Positions 15,565-25,131 of a stretch of DNA of 48,643 nt are shown here, in pieces. The DNA lies in contig NZ_JACYXI010000022.1 of NCBI RefSeq assembly GCF_014842915.1, forward strand, positions 1 through 48,643, written 5' to 3'. The position numbers were made by a program, and so were the translations under genes. Source of the stretch: Roseibium litorale. Lineage in GTDB: Bacteria > Pseudomonadota > Alphaproteobacteria > Rhizobiales > Stappiaceae. Position 1 is the stretch's first letter. Every line of letters starts with the position of its first letter. The notes under the pieces were generated by a model, which was not told where the DNA came from, did no database searches, and saw only the letters and a program-made list of their open reading frames with translations.

Positions 15565-16377
15565 TCAGGCGGGGATACGGAACGAGGACCGGGTCTGTGC
15601 GGGCCGCTGGTTGCCTGTCCAGCTTGAATCAAGCAGCACATAATCACGCGCGAAGCGGCGGCGCAGCTCCCGGGCTGCCGGAGACCCGGCGAGCGATTGC
15701 GCAATTTCCTTCACGCGGGCGGAGGTGGAGATCTTCGGCGCTTTGGGGCCGATGTCGACACGCGCACGTTCCCACAACTGGCCACGCAGACGGGACCATT
15801 GCAGGTGCAGGCGGTCCATGGACAGGATCAGGTCCGGAACAATACGGCCTTCATGCTTCAGGATCGACGTTTGCGTCCGCAGCTGGTTGTCGCAGGACAT
15901 GTCGGACGTCGTCGCCACACGGGCGGCGAACTGGTCGAGCGTCATCTCCTTCGAGAAGCCGTTGTCAGCAAAGAACGTGGGAAGCGGCGCATCGCTCTCA
16001 ATCACGGAGACGAAACTATCCGCCACCCGTTCGAACGGATTCTGGATGAGGGCGAAAACAAACGCGTCAGGCAGCTTGCGCTGCAGATCCCGGGCCGTAT
16101 AGAGGTCGGTATCACGATGCCACACGAGGGCCGGGTCCGGTTGTCTTTGGCTGAAAGCCTGTGAAGAGAGCGTAGCGCGTCTTGAACCTCCGATGTCAGA
16201 AGCTTCCCTGAAGGTTTCTGCTGAGCTGGACAGGCGGTCGATAAGTCTGGAGAGGGTGCGCGCGGGGCACCCGGGAATACGAGCGTAAGCGACCTTGATG
16301 TCCGGGAAGGTCACAAAATGATGTTCCCGGAGCGGCCGCCTTCTGCGGTCTATGGCTGAATACAATGAATGAAGCAT
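15565..16377 (-). CDS. sulfotransferase-like protein
   Basis: 270 residues resembling the Sulfotransfer_2 family: VAYARIPGCPARTLSRLID sits where the PAPS 5'-phosphosulfate loop (usually PK..GTS) is expected, and FALIQNPFERVADSF fits the 3'-phosphate-binding R-x-P-x-x-R motif with Q in place of the first R. A C-terminal basic helix region follows. The replaced loop residues raise doubt about PAPS binding. ATG 16377 is preferred over a TTG at 16392. It is a single gene between rhlE and parE; the target would be a glycan or surface polymer if it is active. Confidence 0.55.
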   Translation of the reverse strand: MLHSLYSAIDRRRRPLREHHFVTFPDIKVAYARIPGCPARTLSRLIDRLSSSAETFREASDIGGSRRATLSSQAFSQRQPDPALVWHRDTDLYTARDLQRKLPDAFVFALIQNPFERVADSFVSVIESDAPLPTFFADNGFSKEMTLDQFAARVATTSDMSCDNQLRTQTSILKHEGRIVPDLILSMDRLHLQWSRLRGQLWERARVDIGPKAPKISTSARVKEIAQSLAGSPAARELRRRFARDYVLLDSSWTGNQRPAQTRSSFRIPA

Positions 16378-16487
16378 AGGAAAAAATCCCAAAATCCGAG
16401 CTTAGAAGTAACGTATCATTATCGCTGCGTCAATTTGTTCGGAACGGGGCGGAGCTTAAAAAATAACCCTGTTCAAAATTTGACCCA

Positions 16488-18539
16488 TCAAATGTCCAGA
16501 TCTTCCGCGAATTCGGCATTGTCCTGAATGAAACGGAACCTGGCTTCAGGCTTGTTGCCCATGAGGCGCTCGACCGTGTCGCTTGTCTCTTCTTCCGCCA
16601 TTTCCGAGATCGCCACACGCAGCATCGTCCGCTTGGACGGATCCATGGTGGTTTCCTTCAGCTGGGCCGGCAGCATTTCGCCAAGGCCCTTGAAACGTCC
16701 GATCTCCACTTTGGACTTGCCCTTGAAGACGGTCGCCATGAGCTCGTCCTTGTGAGCGTCGTCGCGAGCATACAGGGTCTTGCCGCCTTGTGATAGGCGG
16801 TAAAGCGGGGGCACAGCCAGGAATAGGTGCCCGTTGCGGATCATGGCCGGCATTTCCCGGTAGAAGAAGGTGATCAGCAGGGATGCGATATGGGCGCCGT
16901 CCACGTCCGCATCGGTCATGATCACGACCTTCTCATAGCGCAGATCCTCGTCGCGGTACTGGGTGCGGGTGCCGCAGCCCAGGGCCTGGATCAGGTCGGC
17001 GAGCTGCTGGTTCGCAACCAGCTTGTCACGGCCCGCATTGGCGACGTTCAGGATCTTGCCCCGCAGTGGGAGGACCGCCTGGTTGGCGCGGTTGCGCGCC
17101 TGTTTGGCGGAACCACCTGCCGAGTCTCCCTCCACGATGAAGAGTTCCGTGCCATCCGCCTGATTGGCAGAGCAATCGGCCAGCTTGCCGGGAAGCCGCA
17201 GCTTGCGGACGGCAGTCTTGCGGGCGACGTCTTTTTCCTGGCGGCGGCGCAGACGTTCCTCGGCCCGGTCAATCACCCATTCCAGCAGCTTGTTGGCCTG
17301 GTTGGGGGACGCAGTCAGCCAGTGGTCGAAGGCATCGCGGACAGCGGTTTCGGCAATGCGGGTTGCCTCGTTCGTGGCCAGCTTGTCCTTGGTCTGGCCA
17401 ACGAATTCCGGCTCGCGGATAAAGACTGACAGCATGCCGCCGGCGGAGGTCATGACGTCGTCGCCGGTGATCAGCGCAGCCTTCTTGTTGTTGGTCAGCT
17501 CGCCATAGGACTTGAGGCCGCGCAGCAGCGCATAGCGGAAACCGGCTTCGTGAGTGCCGCCTTCCGGTGTCGGAACGGTGTTACAGTAGGAGTTGACGAA
17601 ACCGTCGCCAGCATACCAGGTGACCGCCCATTCGACCGCACCATGGCCACCGGATTTGCCGGTGGTGCCGGCGAAGATATCATCAACGACGCGCCGTTCC
17701 TTTTTCAGCTTCTCTGCCAGGAAGTCACGCAGGCCGCCGGGGAAATGGAACACGGCTTCCGCGGGCGTGCTGTCCTTTTCGTCCAGCAGCTCAGGCGCAC
17801 AGTGCCACCGGATTTCAACGCCGCCAAAGAGATAGGCTTTCGAGCGGGCCATGGCCAGGAGACGGGCGGGCTTGAACTTGGCACCGCGCCCGAAGATTTC
17901 ATGGTCGGGCTTGAAGCGGACCAGTGTCCCGCGCCGGTTCTGGGTGTCGCCAACCAGCTCGAGCGGGCCTTGCGGCAGGCCGCGCTGGAAGCGCTGGCGG
18001 TAGAGCTTGCGGGCGCGGGCAACCTCGACGATCAGATCTTCCGACAGGGCATTGACCACGGAAATGCCGACGCCATGCAGACCGCCGGAGGTTTCATAGA
18101 CCTTGCTGTCGAACTTACCGCCCGCGTGAAGTGTGGTCATGATCACTTCAAGCGCCGACTTGTCCTTGAACTTCGGATGCGGGTCGACTGGGATGCCGCG
18201 GCCGTTGTCCGTAACGGTCAGATAACCCTCACTATCAAGGGAAACGTCGATCCAGGTGGCGTGACCGGCAACGGCCTCGTCCATGGAGTTGTCGATGACT
18301 TCGGCGAAGAGGTGGTGCAGGGCGCGTTCGTCCGTGCCACCGATATACATGCCAGGACGGCGGCGGACCGGTTCAAGTCCCTCGAGAACCTCGATGTCGG
18401 CAGCCGAGTATTCCCCATCGGGCCGGATGGCGGGGGCGGCAACCGGCTTGATGGCAGGCTTGGGCGCGCTCTGGAAAGGCAGGTCGTCCTCTCTGGCTTC
18501 AGCCGCGTTGCCACCAAACAAATCGCTTTTACCGCTCAT
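16488..18539 (-). CDS. parE: DNA topoisomerase IV subunit B
   Basis: 683 residues. A GHKL ATPase domain includes VRRRPGMYIGGTDERALHHL, EVIDNSMDEA, VTDNGRGIPVD and ETSGGLHGVGISVVNAL; the TOPRIM domain includes IVEGDSAGGSAKQARNR, PLRGKILNV and DADVDGAHI. The ERALHHLFAEVIDNSMDEA form and the total length without the GyrB-specific insertion point to ParE. It decatenates daughter chromosomes with ParC, which is not in the window. ATG 18539 gives MSGKSDLFGG and a poorly conserved 45-residue N-terminal extension. Confidence 0.93.
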   Translation of the reverse strand: MSGKSDLFGGNAAEAREDDLPFQSAPKPAIKPVAAPAIRPDGEYSAADIEVLEGLEPVRRRPGMYIGGTDERALHHLFAEVIDNSMDEAVAGHATWIDVSLDSEGYLTVTDNGRGIPVDPHPKFKDKSALEVIMTTLHAGGKFDSKVYETSGGLHGVGISVVNALSEDLIVEVARARKLYRQRFQRGLPQGPLELVGDTQNRRGTLVRFKPDHEIFGRGAKFKPARLLAMARSKAYLFGGVEIRWHCAPELLDEKDSTPAEAVFHFPGGLRDFLAEKLKKERRVVDDIFAGTTGKSGGHGAVEWAVTWYAGDGFVNSYCNTVPTPEGGTHEAGFRYALLRGLKSYGELTNNKKAALITGDDVMTSAGGMLSVFIREPEFVGQTKDKLATNEATRIAETAVRDAFDHWLTASPNQANKLLEWVIDRAEERLRRRQEKDVARKTAVRKLRLPGKLADCSANQADGTELFIVEGDSAGGSAKQARNRANQAVLPLRGKILNVANAGRDKLVANQQLADLIQALGCGTRTQYRDEDLRYEKVVIMTDADVDGAHIASLLITFFYREMPAMIRNGHLFLAVPPLYRLSQGGKTLYARDDAHKDELMATVFKGKSKVEIGRFKGLGEMLPAQLKETTMDPSKRTMLRVAISEMAEEETSDTVERLMGNKPEARFRFIQDNAEFAEDLDI

Positions 18540-19287
18540 AGAATCCTGTCCATCCTTTGCCGGGCTTTGGGTTGGTCCGGTTCCGTATCGTGCTCATTAA
18601 CACGTTTTTCCCCGCCACCGGCGGGAGCCGGGCTGAGTGCCTTGCCTTTGCCCTAAACGTCTTTTGCCCGAATCAAAAGAGATTGTCTCAGAACAAAGCT
18701 GGAACATCAAAGCGCAAGCGCGGAACTCCCCCGTTTTAAACAGGCTGGTTTGCAGATTTATTCATTCCAGCAACCGAAAATGAACCGGCTGGTGCTCAGA
18801 TATCTGTCTGACGGCCCGGTACCGTACCGAAGGGGTTTGGGTCCGGTGCGAGGGGGAAGGAGCGGGAGTGAGGTGCGTGCAGAAACCGCATTTTACTCTC
18901 TCTGGGCGAAGTTGATGAGGTGGGATGGTTAAACTGTGTCCTTTTGGCAACTGTTCCCCAGGGAGTCGCGTACTGCCCCTGAATGCGGCGTTGCTGCCGC
19001 GGTTCGGCCATGTTTCAACATCATCCGGTAGAGGTCTTCCAAGGAGCCAATGTCCGTTCAACTTGAACCTGGCAATGGCTGACCCGGAAAATTGGGCGAC
19101 GAATGGAGCGGCTTGGAAATTGGGCAGATTTGATCTTGGCAAAATGGGCAGAATAAGCCGGCTTGACGAGATGAATCCCCCGAACTGCCACATTCAGACC
19201 CTGAAAGGCCCAAGTCTGGTCGAATTGCACGGATACAGTGTGAAACAGATGGGACAGGGATACGACAGGCCTAGAGAGTTCAAGATC
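18540..19287. other. 748-base intergenic region, no gene identified
   Basis: It separates the divergent parE and exoR-like genes and should hold both promoters. Several frames stay open, but none has a convincing start, ribosome site or recognisable product, including the upstream extension of the exoR-like frame. The segment near 18830-18880, with GGGGGAAGGAGCGGGAGTGA, resembles a dispersed repeat. No RNA gene was recognised. Confidence 0.4.
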
Positions 19288-20136
19288 ATGTCCGCATTGC
19301 GGGACCTTATCATAACGGCAGGTGTGGCTGCCGGCGTTGTCACGATGGCCCTGAGCGGTCAGGCGGCTTACGCGTTTGACGGCACGCCGACGCAGACCAA
19401 GCCCTTGTCACTGGAAACGATCTCTCCGAGTGAGGCGCTGCGCTACGGTGCGCGCCAGTATTATTCCGGCGACAAGGCCGGTGCGCTGAACTCCCTGCGT
19501 TACGCTGCTGAAAACGGTCAACCCATGGCCGCCTGGAAGCTCGGCGAAATGTATGCCTCAGGCGATGGGGTTAAGGAAGACGACCTCAAGGCCTTCGAAT
19601 ATTACAGCCAGATCGTCCGGGAGCACGGCGACGACCGCCCTGAAGCGCCGGATGCGCCGTTTGTCGCCAGCGCTTTCGTGGCGCTCGGCAATTATTATCT
19701 CAACGGGATTTCCGACGTCGTTCCGCAGAATGTCGCGCGGGCCCGCCAGATCTTCACCCACGCAGCCTCTTATTTCGGTGATCCGCAGGCCCAGTATGAG
19801 CTGGGGCGCCTTTATCAGGACAGCAGCAGCCGTATGGCTGTGCGCTGGTATAATCTGGCCGCCCTCAAGGGCCACGTCGGAGCCCAGGCCCGCCTCGGAG
19901 AGACCCTGTTCACGCAAGGCCATGATGACGAGCGCAAGGCGCGTGGCCTGATGTGGCTCACCATCGCGCACCGCCGCGCCAGCGGCGCTGATGCCGGATG
20001 GATCAATGCGCTGCACGAGCAGTATTTCGGTCTTGCGAGCGAAGCGATCCGAAGCCGTGCCCGTGTAATGGCTGACGCCTGGATCGACCACAATCCAGCA
20101 GCCGTCCTGGCCGCATCAAGCCCCACACTTCAGTAA
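19288..20136 (+). CDS. exoR: ExoR-like periplasmic Sel1-repeat protein
   Basis: 282 residues: a signal peptide (MSALRDLIITAGVAAGVVTM... ending SGQAAYA, then FDG) and tandem Sel1/TPR-like repeats such as GQPMAAWKLGEMYASGDGV, DPQAQYELGRLYQDSS and HVGAQARLGETLF. Order and spacing match rhizobial ExoR, the periplasmic inhibitor of the ExoS/ChvI two-component system that controls exopolysaccharide and motility. The frame is open far upstream, but the ATG at 19288 directly precedes the signal peptide. It ends four bases from the convergent gene at 20141. Confidence 0.72.
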   Translation: MSALRDLIITAGVAAGVVTMALSGQAAYAFDGTPTQTKPLSLETISPSEALRYGARQYYSGDKAGALNSLRYAAENGQPMAAWKLGEMYASGDGVKEDDLKAFEYYSQIVREHGDDRPEAPDAPFVASAFVALGNYYLNGISDVVPQNVARARQIFTHAASYFGDPQAQYELGRLYQDSSSRMAVRWYNLAALKGHVGAQARLGETLFTQGHDDERKARGLMWLTIAHRRASGADAGWINALHEQYFGLASEAIRSRARVMADAWIDHNPAAVLAASSPTLQ

Positions 20137-20140
20137 GACC

Positions 20141-20560
20141 TCAGTGCGTTTGCGGCAAAACCGCTGCAAGTTTCCTGCCTGATTGTCTTTTGTCAGCTGG
20201 AGTGAGTCCGGCAGAAGGGCAGGGCGTGTCTGTCACCTGCCAGGACGGATTGTTGATCACCATCGTGCAAACGGCGATCTTCCGCCCCTCCGCTTGCTTC
20301 AGGCAGACGGATTCTCCGATATCGTAGCGTTTGTCGTAATAGCGGCAGGTGCAGGGCAGGGCGTCTTGCTCGATGCTCTTGTACTGCGAAGAGGGCCATT
20401 GCCGTTGTGGCTCGCCGGCACTCGCAGCACCTGTTCCTGCCGGATAAAGAAGACCTGACAGCACGAGGCAAAGCGCGCCAGCCGCCATGGCTGACGGAAA
20501 TGTCCTGGCCAGAATTTTAAGGGCTTCAGTTCCTGGCGAAGGTGTCATGGAACGTGTCAT
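20141..20560 (-). CDS. hypothetical exported Cys-rich protein
   Basis: 139 residues that I do not recognise. An N-terminal hydrophobic stretch (about 22-46, AMAAGALCLVLSGLLYPAG) looks like a signal peptide or anchor. The mature region has about five cysteines in PCTCRYYDKRYDIGESVC, AVCTMV and DTPCPSAG, which could form disulfides in the periplasm. ATG 20560 has GAGGGG upstream. It lies downstream of xthA on the same strand and is convergent with the exoR-like gene. Confidence 0.6.
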   Translation of the reverse strand: MTRSMTPSPGTEALKILARTFPSAMAAGALCLVLSGLLYPAGTGAASAGEPQRQWPSSQYKSIEQDALPCTCRYYDKRYDIGESVCLKQAEGRKIAVCTMVINNPSWQVTDTPCPSAGLTPADKRQSGRKLAAVLPQTH

Positions 20561-20654
20561 GGCAGACCCCTCAATCTGAGGTCAGCCTAACATGCTCTTT
20601 TCATCCCTAGAAGAACCCTGGGGAAATCAGCTGATGTCTAACGGGCGAGGGGCT

Positions 20655-21440
20655 TCAGGCCGCCGCCAGATCCACCCACACGGGCACGTGGTCGGATGGC
20701 TTTTCCCAGCCGCGCACATATTTGTCGATGCCGCAGCCATTCAAACGGTCGGTGGCCTGCGGTGATAGAAGGATGTGGTCGATGCGGATGCCGTTGTTCT
20801 TCTGCCAGGCGCCGGCCTGATAGTCCCAGAACGTATAGGTTTCGGGAGCTTCCGTGCAGGCGCGGACAGTTTCCGTCATGCCCAGATTGACGAGCGCGCG
20901 GAACGCCTGGCGGCTTTCGGGCTGGAACAGGGCATCGTCCACCCAGGATTCCGGCTTGGCGGCGTCAACCGGATCGGGAATGACGTTGAAATCGCCCAGA
21001 AGCAGAAAGGGTGTCTCTTCCGCAAGGCGCTTTTCCGCGTGAGCGATCAGCCGGTTCATCCAGCCGAGCTTGTAGGAGAATTTCTCCGTGCCGAGCGGAT
21101 TGCCGTTGGGAAGATACAGGCAGCCGAAGCGGATTGCCCCCTTGGGCGTTGAAACCGTTGCCTCGATATAGCGGGCCTGTTCGTCGCTGTCGTCGCCTGG
21201 AAGGCCGCGCTGAACATCTTCCAGCGGCAGCTTGGAGAGGATAGCAACGCCGTTGAAACCCTTCTGGCCGTGGGTTTCCACGTTGTAGCCAAGGCCTTCA
21301 AAAATCTCCCGCGGGAAACCCTCGTCCACGGACTTGATCTCCTGGAAACAGGCAATGTCCGGCGACGCTTCCTTGAGCCATTCCTCAACAGCTTCGACCC
21401 GCGCCTTGACGCCGTTGATGTTCCAGGTGGCGATTTTCAT
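20655..21440 (-). CDS. xthA: exodeoxyribonuclease III
   Basis: 261 residues, an AP endonuclease/3'-5' exonuclease of the EEP fold for base excision repair. Motifs are WNINGVKAR, CFQEIKSVDEGFP (metal-binding Glu), LLLGDFNVIPD, YTFWDYQAGAW, IRIDHILLS and SDHVPVWVDL (catalytic Asp-His). Full length. It follows erpA on the minus strand after 66 bases. Confidence 0.93.
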   Translation of the reverse strand: MKIATWNINGVKARVEAVEEWLKEASPDIACFQEIKSVDEGFPREIFEGLGYNVETHGQKGFNGVAILSKLPLEDVQRGLPGDDSDEQARYIEATVSTPKGAIRFGCLYLPNGNPLGTEKFSYKLGWMNRLIAHAEKRLAEETPFLLLGDFNVIPDPVDAAKPESWVDDALFQPESRQAFRALVNLGMTETVRACTEAPETYTFWDYQAGAWQKNNGIRIDHILLSPQATDRLNGCGIDKYVRGWEKPSDHVPVWVDLAAA

Positions 21441-21506
21441 GTCAGGCGCAGGGCTCCGGTCAGGATTTTGGGTCTGCTCAGCCGTCAGGGTGCTGAGCGT
21501 GTGAGG

Positions 21507-21848
21507 TCAGATCGTGAAGCTGGTGCCGCAGCCGCAGCCAGCCACCGCATTCGGATTGGTGATCTGGAAGGACTGGCCGATCAGATCGTCGACGAAATCG
21601 ATCTCGGAACCGGTCATGTATTGAAGGGAGACCGAATCGATCAGCACGGCAATGCCGTTTTTCTCGATCACAAGGTCATCCTCTTCCCGTTCTGTAACGA
21701 GATCATATTTGTATTGCAGGCCGGAGCAGCCGCCGCCTTCCACGGAAACGCGCAGGGCAGTGCCTTCCGGCTCATTGGCAACAATGCGGGCGATGCGCTT
21801 GGCAGCGCGGTCGCTCACTGTTACGGGATGTTCAAGTGTTTCGGTCAT
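21507..21848 (-). CDS. erpA: Fe-S carrier ErpA
   Basis: 113 residues, an A-type carrier that inserts Fe-S clusters into apoproteins. The three ligand cysteines are C41 in GGGCSGLQY and C105/C107 in AGCGCGTSF. ATG 21848 (MTETLEHPVTVSD) is chosen; upstream frame is shadow and overlaps the dgt start region. It is divergent from dgt with 79 bases between, the common order in alphaproteobacteria. Confidence 0.92.
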   Translation of the reverse strand: MTETLEHPVTVSDRAAKRIARIVANEPEGTALRVSVEGGGCSGLQYKYDLVTEREEDDLVIEKNGIAVLIDSVSLQYMTGSEIDFVDDLIGQSFQITNPNAVAGCGCGTSFTI

Positions 21849-21927
21849 GGTGCAGCCTTGAATTGGGGGAGGCGCTTTCCCTGATAGGTATGGTTTCGCA
21901 TCGCCGCCGTCAATGTGCCGGGCCGGT

Positions 21928-23181
21928 ATGCAGCTCATAACAAAAGCCCCAACGGAGGCGGGATTGGATCTGGAATTAGGGTATGGCGCTCAGGAGCGCG
22001 CGGTTTTTGCACAGGATCCGGCCAGAAGCCGGGGGCGTCTGTTCCCGGAACCGGAGAGCCCGACGCGCACGCCGTTTCAGCGGGACCGTGACCGGATTAT
22101 CCATTCTTCGGCCTTCCGCCGCCTGAAGCACAAGACCCAGGTCTTCGTCTATCATGAAGGCGATCACTTCCGCACGCGCCTGACCCACACGATCGAGGTC
22201 TCCCAGATCGCCCGCTCGCTCGCCCGTGCCCTGCGGCTGGATGAGGATCTGGCGGAATGCCTGGCGCTGGCGCACGATCTTGGCCACACGCCCTTCGGCC
22301 ATGAGGGCGAGGATGTCATGCATGAGTGTATGGCGCCCTTCGGCGGCTTTGACCACAACGCCCAGTCCCTGCGCGTTGTCACCAGCCTGGAGCACCGCTA
22401 CGCGGAGTTCGATGGTTTGAACCTCGCCTGGGAAACCCTTGAAGGTCTCGTCAAGCACAACGGGCCGCTGGTGGACGGCGAGGGAAGGCCACTCGGCAAG
22501 TTCGCCGGCAGTCAGCTGCCCTTCGCCATCCGCGAATATGCAGGCAAGCAGGATCTGCTCCTGTCCAGCTGGCCAAGCGCTGAAGCGCAGGCTGCCGCGA
22601 TCGCCGATGACATTGCCTATGATGCTCATGACCTTGATGACGGCCTGCGCGCAGGCCTCTTTGCCGTCGAGGACATGAAAGCCGTGCCGTTCCTTGCGGA
22701 TATCCTGGCCGAGGTGGATGCCAAGTATCCGGGGCTGGAGGAATACCGGAGGATCCATGAGATCGTGCGCCGTTCCATCACCCGCATGGTGGAGGACGTG
22801 ATTTCCGAATCTTTCCGCCGCCTCAAGGAGTTGGACCCGCAGTCCGTGGAGGATATCCGCAGCTGCGGGCTCTGCATGGTCGGGTTTTCCCCGGCTATGG
22901 AGGCCGCCGAAAAGGAAGTGAAACGCTTTCTCTTCGCACGGGTCTACCGCCACGAGGATGTTCTGGCTGTCCGGAGGCAGGTGGCGCGGGTGGTCCGTGA
23001 GCTCTTTGCCTATTTCATGCAGCATCCCGAAGAGATGCCCGCTCCCTGGTGCAATGCTCTGGAGGAGGCTGCCGAAGAGGTCCAGGCCCGCCGGGTTTGC
23101 GACTATATCGCGGGCATGACCGACCGCTTCGCCATGGACGAACACCGCAGATTATTTGACGATACCCCTGATTTGGGTTAG
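21928..23181 (+). CDS. dgt: dGTPase-like triphosphohydrolase
   Basis: 417 residues, HD-domain deoxynucleotide triphosphohydrolase. The HD metal ligands are visible as H87 in [11 protein letters not shown]116-D117 in [15 protein letters not shown] and a later D in [15 protein letters not shown]. It starts [20 protein letters not shown], a family signature. ATG 21928 is used; a GTG at 21913 is in frame. It lowers dGTP or other dNTP pools. It is the first gene of the long plus-strand run. Confidence 0.9.
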   Translation: MQLITKAPTEAGLDLELGYGAQERAVFAQDPARSRGRLFPEPESPTRTPFQRDRDRIIHSSAFRRLKHKTQVFVYHEGDHFRTRLTHTIEVSQIARSLARALRLDEDLAECLALAHDLGHTPFGHEGEDVMHECMAPFGGFDHNAQSLRVVTSLEHRYAEFDGLNLAWETLEGLVKHNGPLVDGEGRPLGKFAGSQLPFAIREYAGKQDLLLSSWPSAEAQAAAIADDIAYDAHDLDDGLRAGLFAVEDMKAVPFLADILAEVDAKYPGLEEYRRIHEIVRRSITRMVEDVISESFRRLKELDPQSVEDIRSCGLCMVGFSPAMEAAEKEVKRFLFARVYRHEDVLAVRRQVARVVRELFAYFMQHPEEMPAPWCNALEEAAEEVQARRVCDYIAGMTDRFAMDEHRRLFDDTPDLG

Positions 23182-23289
23182 GCCGCTTCTCGACTTCAGA
23201 CCCTGCTGCGCTGGACGCTCCAACGTCTTCAGCGCGCGGGGCTGTTCTACTTGGGTGCTCGCGAGGGCGCCCGTACAGGTTGGATGATT

Positions 23290-25059
23290 ATGAATATCTT
23301 CGCTGAATTCGCCGAACGGGTGAGGGCTGCCGTTGCCGGACTGGATCTGACGGCAACTGATGGAACTGCTCTGGACATCTCCCGCGTGACCGTGGAATCG
23401 CCCCGCGATCCGGCCCACGGGGATCTGGCCACCAATGCCGCCATGGTTCTGGCAAAGCCTGCTGGCCTCAAGCCGCGCGATCTGGCCGACAAGCTGGCCG
23501 ACAAGCTGCGCGCCGATCCGGATATCACCGAAGTCTCCGTTGCCGGTCCCGGCTTCATCAACATGCGCCTGGCTCCGGCCGTCTGGCAGCGGGTTCTGGC
23601 AGCAGTCGTCTCCGAAGGGCTTGATTTCGGCCGTTCGAAGATGGGCAGCGGCAAGAAGGTCAACGTCGAATACGTCTCCACTAATCCGACTGGCCCAATG
23701 CATTTTGGCCATACGCGCGGTGCTGTTGTCGGCGACGCGCTGGCGAGCCTTCTCGGCTATGTTGGCTATGATGTGGTGCGCGAGTATTACATCAACGACG
23801 CCGGCTCCCAGATTGACACCCTGGCCCGCAGCACTTTCCTGCGCTACCGCGAGGCTTTGGGCGAAGAGATTGGAGAGATCCCGGAAGGTCTCTATCCAGG
23901 CGACTATCTGGTTCCCGTCGGTCAGAAGCTTGCTGCAGATCACGGTTCTGCTCTCAAGGACATGTCCGAAGACGAATGGCTACCGATCGTCAAAAACGCG
24001 GCTATTGACGCCATGATGGACCGGATCCGGGAGGACCTGCTGCAGCTCAACGTCAAGCATGAGGTCTTTTTCTCCGAGCGGACACTCCATGCCCGCGATG
24101 CGGACGGCAAGTCCAAGATCGACGAAATGATCGAGGCTCTGCGCGGGGATGGGCTGATCTATGAGGGCACGCTGCCGCCGCCGAAGGGGCAGGTTCCGGA
24201 CGATTGGGAAGACCGCGAGCAGACCCTGTTCAAGGCTTCGGACTACGGCGATGACACCGACCGTGCGCTGAAGAAGTCTGACGGCTCCTACACCTATTTC
24301 GCGGCGGACGTTGCTTACTTCCGCGACAAGTTCCTGCGCGGCTTCGATGAGATGATCTACATCCTTGGCGCAGATCATGGCGGTTACGTCAAGCGTCTGC
24401 AGGCAGTGGGCAAAGCCGTGTCCGGCGGCAAGTCCGAAGTCATCGTGCGCCTGTGCCAGCTGGTGAAGCTGTTCCGCGCCGGTGAGCCGTTCAAAATGTC
24501 CAAGCGTTCCGGTAACTTCGTGACACTTCGTGATGTGGTGGATGAAGTTGGCCGTGATCCGGTCCGCTTCATGATGTTGTACCGGAAGAACGACGCGCCG
24601 CTGGATTTCGATTTCCAGAAGGTGACCGAGCAGTCAAAGGACAACCCGGTTTTCTACGTTCAGTATGGCCATGCGCGCTGCTGCTCGGTCCTGCGTCAGG
24701 CGGGGGAAGAATTGCCGGGCGTCGATATGTCGGATGAAGTATTGGCTGCTGCTGATCTGTCCGCGCTCGATGACATCGGTGAACTTGAGCTGATCGCGAA
24801 GATGGCCGAATGGCCGAAGATCGTGGAAGCTGCTGCGGAAACGCACGAACCGCACCGGATTGCGTTCTACCTGCATGAGCTTGCAAGCTCCTTGCACGGA
24901 CACTGGAACAGAGGCAAGGAAATGCCTCAATTACGGTTTATTAACGCCAATGACACCAAATTAACCCTAGCGCGTCTTGCTTTGGTTCGTGCAGTCTCCT
25001 TGGTGCTTGCTTCAGGTCTTGCGCTTCTGGGCGTCGAAGCGCCTGAAGAGATGCGCTAA
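23290..25059 (+). CDS. argS: arginyl-tRNA synthetase
   Basis: 589 residues, class I synthetase. The HIGH motif is HFGH (138-141) in [13 protein letters not shown] and the KMSKS motif is KMSKR (402-406). The N-terminal tRNA-binding region ([17 protein letters not shown]) and C-terminal anticodon domain ([15 protein letters not shown]) are intact. ATG 23290 (MNIFAEF) is preferred to 23284 because it matches family starts. It is 108 bases after dgt. Confidence 0.95.
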   Translation: MNIFAEFAERVRAAVAGLDLTATDGTALDISRVTVESPRDPAHGDLATNAAMVLAKPAGLKPRDLADKLADKLRADPDITEVSVAGPGFINMRLAPAVWQRVLAAVVSEGLDFGRSKMGSGKKVNVEYVSTNPTGPMHFGHTRGAVVGDALASLLGYVGYDVVREYYINDAGSQIDTLARSTFLRYREALGEEIGEIPEGLYPGDYLVPVGQKLAADHGSALKDMSEDEWLPIVKNAAIDAMMDRIREDLLQLNVKHEVFFSERTLHARDADGKSKIDEMIEALRGDGLIYEGTLPPPKGQVPDDWEDREQTLFKASDYGDDTDRALKKSDGSYTYFAADVAYFRDKFLRGFDEMIYILGADHGGYVKRLQAVGKAVSGGKSEVIVRLCQLVKLFRAGEPFKMSKRSGNFVTLRDVVDEVGRDPVRFMMLYRKNDAPLDFDFQKVTEQSKDNPVFYVQYGHARCCSVLRQAGEELPGVDMSDEVLAAADLSALDDIGELELIAKMAEWPKIVEAAAETHEPHRIAFYLHELASSLHGHWNRGKEMPQLRFINANDTKLTLARLALVRAVSLVLASGLALLGVEAPEEMR

Positions 25060-25131
25060 AAGTTTTTGGAAGTCATAGCCCGTTTTCTGCCGGAAACGGG
25101 CTGAAACCTTAGGCCGGATAGCAAAACGCCC

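Noticed and set aside
18762..19193. 143-codon minus-strand frame upstream of parE
   Set aside because: No ribosome site or domain; part of it reads as translated repeat.
18925..19287. N-terminal extension of the ExoR-like frame
   Set aside because: The signal peptide begins at the ATG at 19288; the upstream part has no family likeness and would bury the signal.
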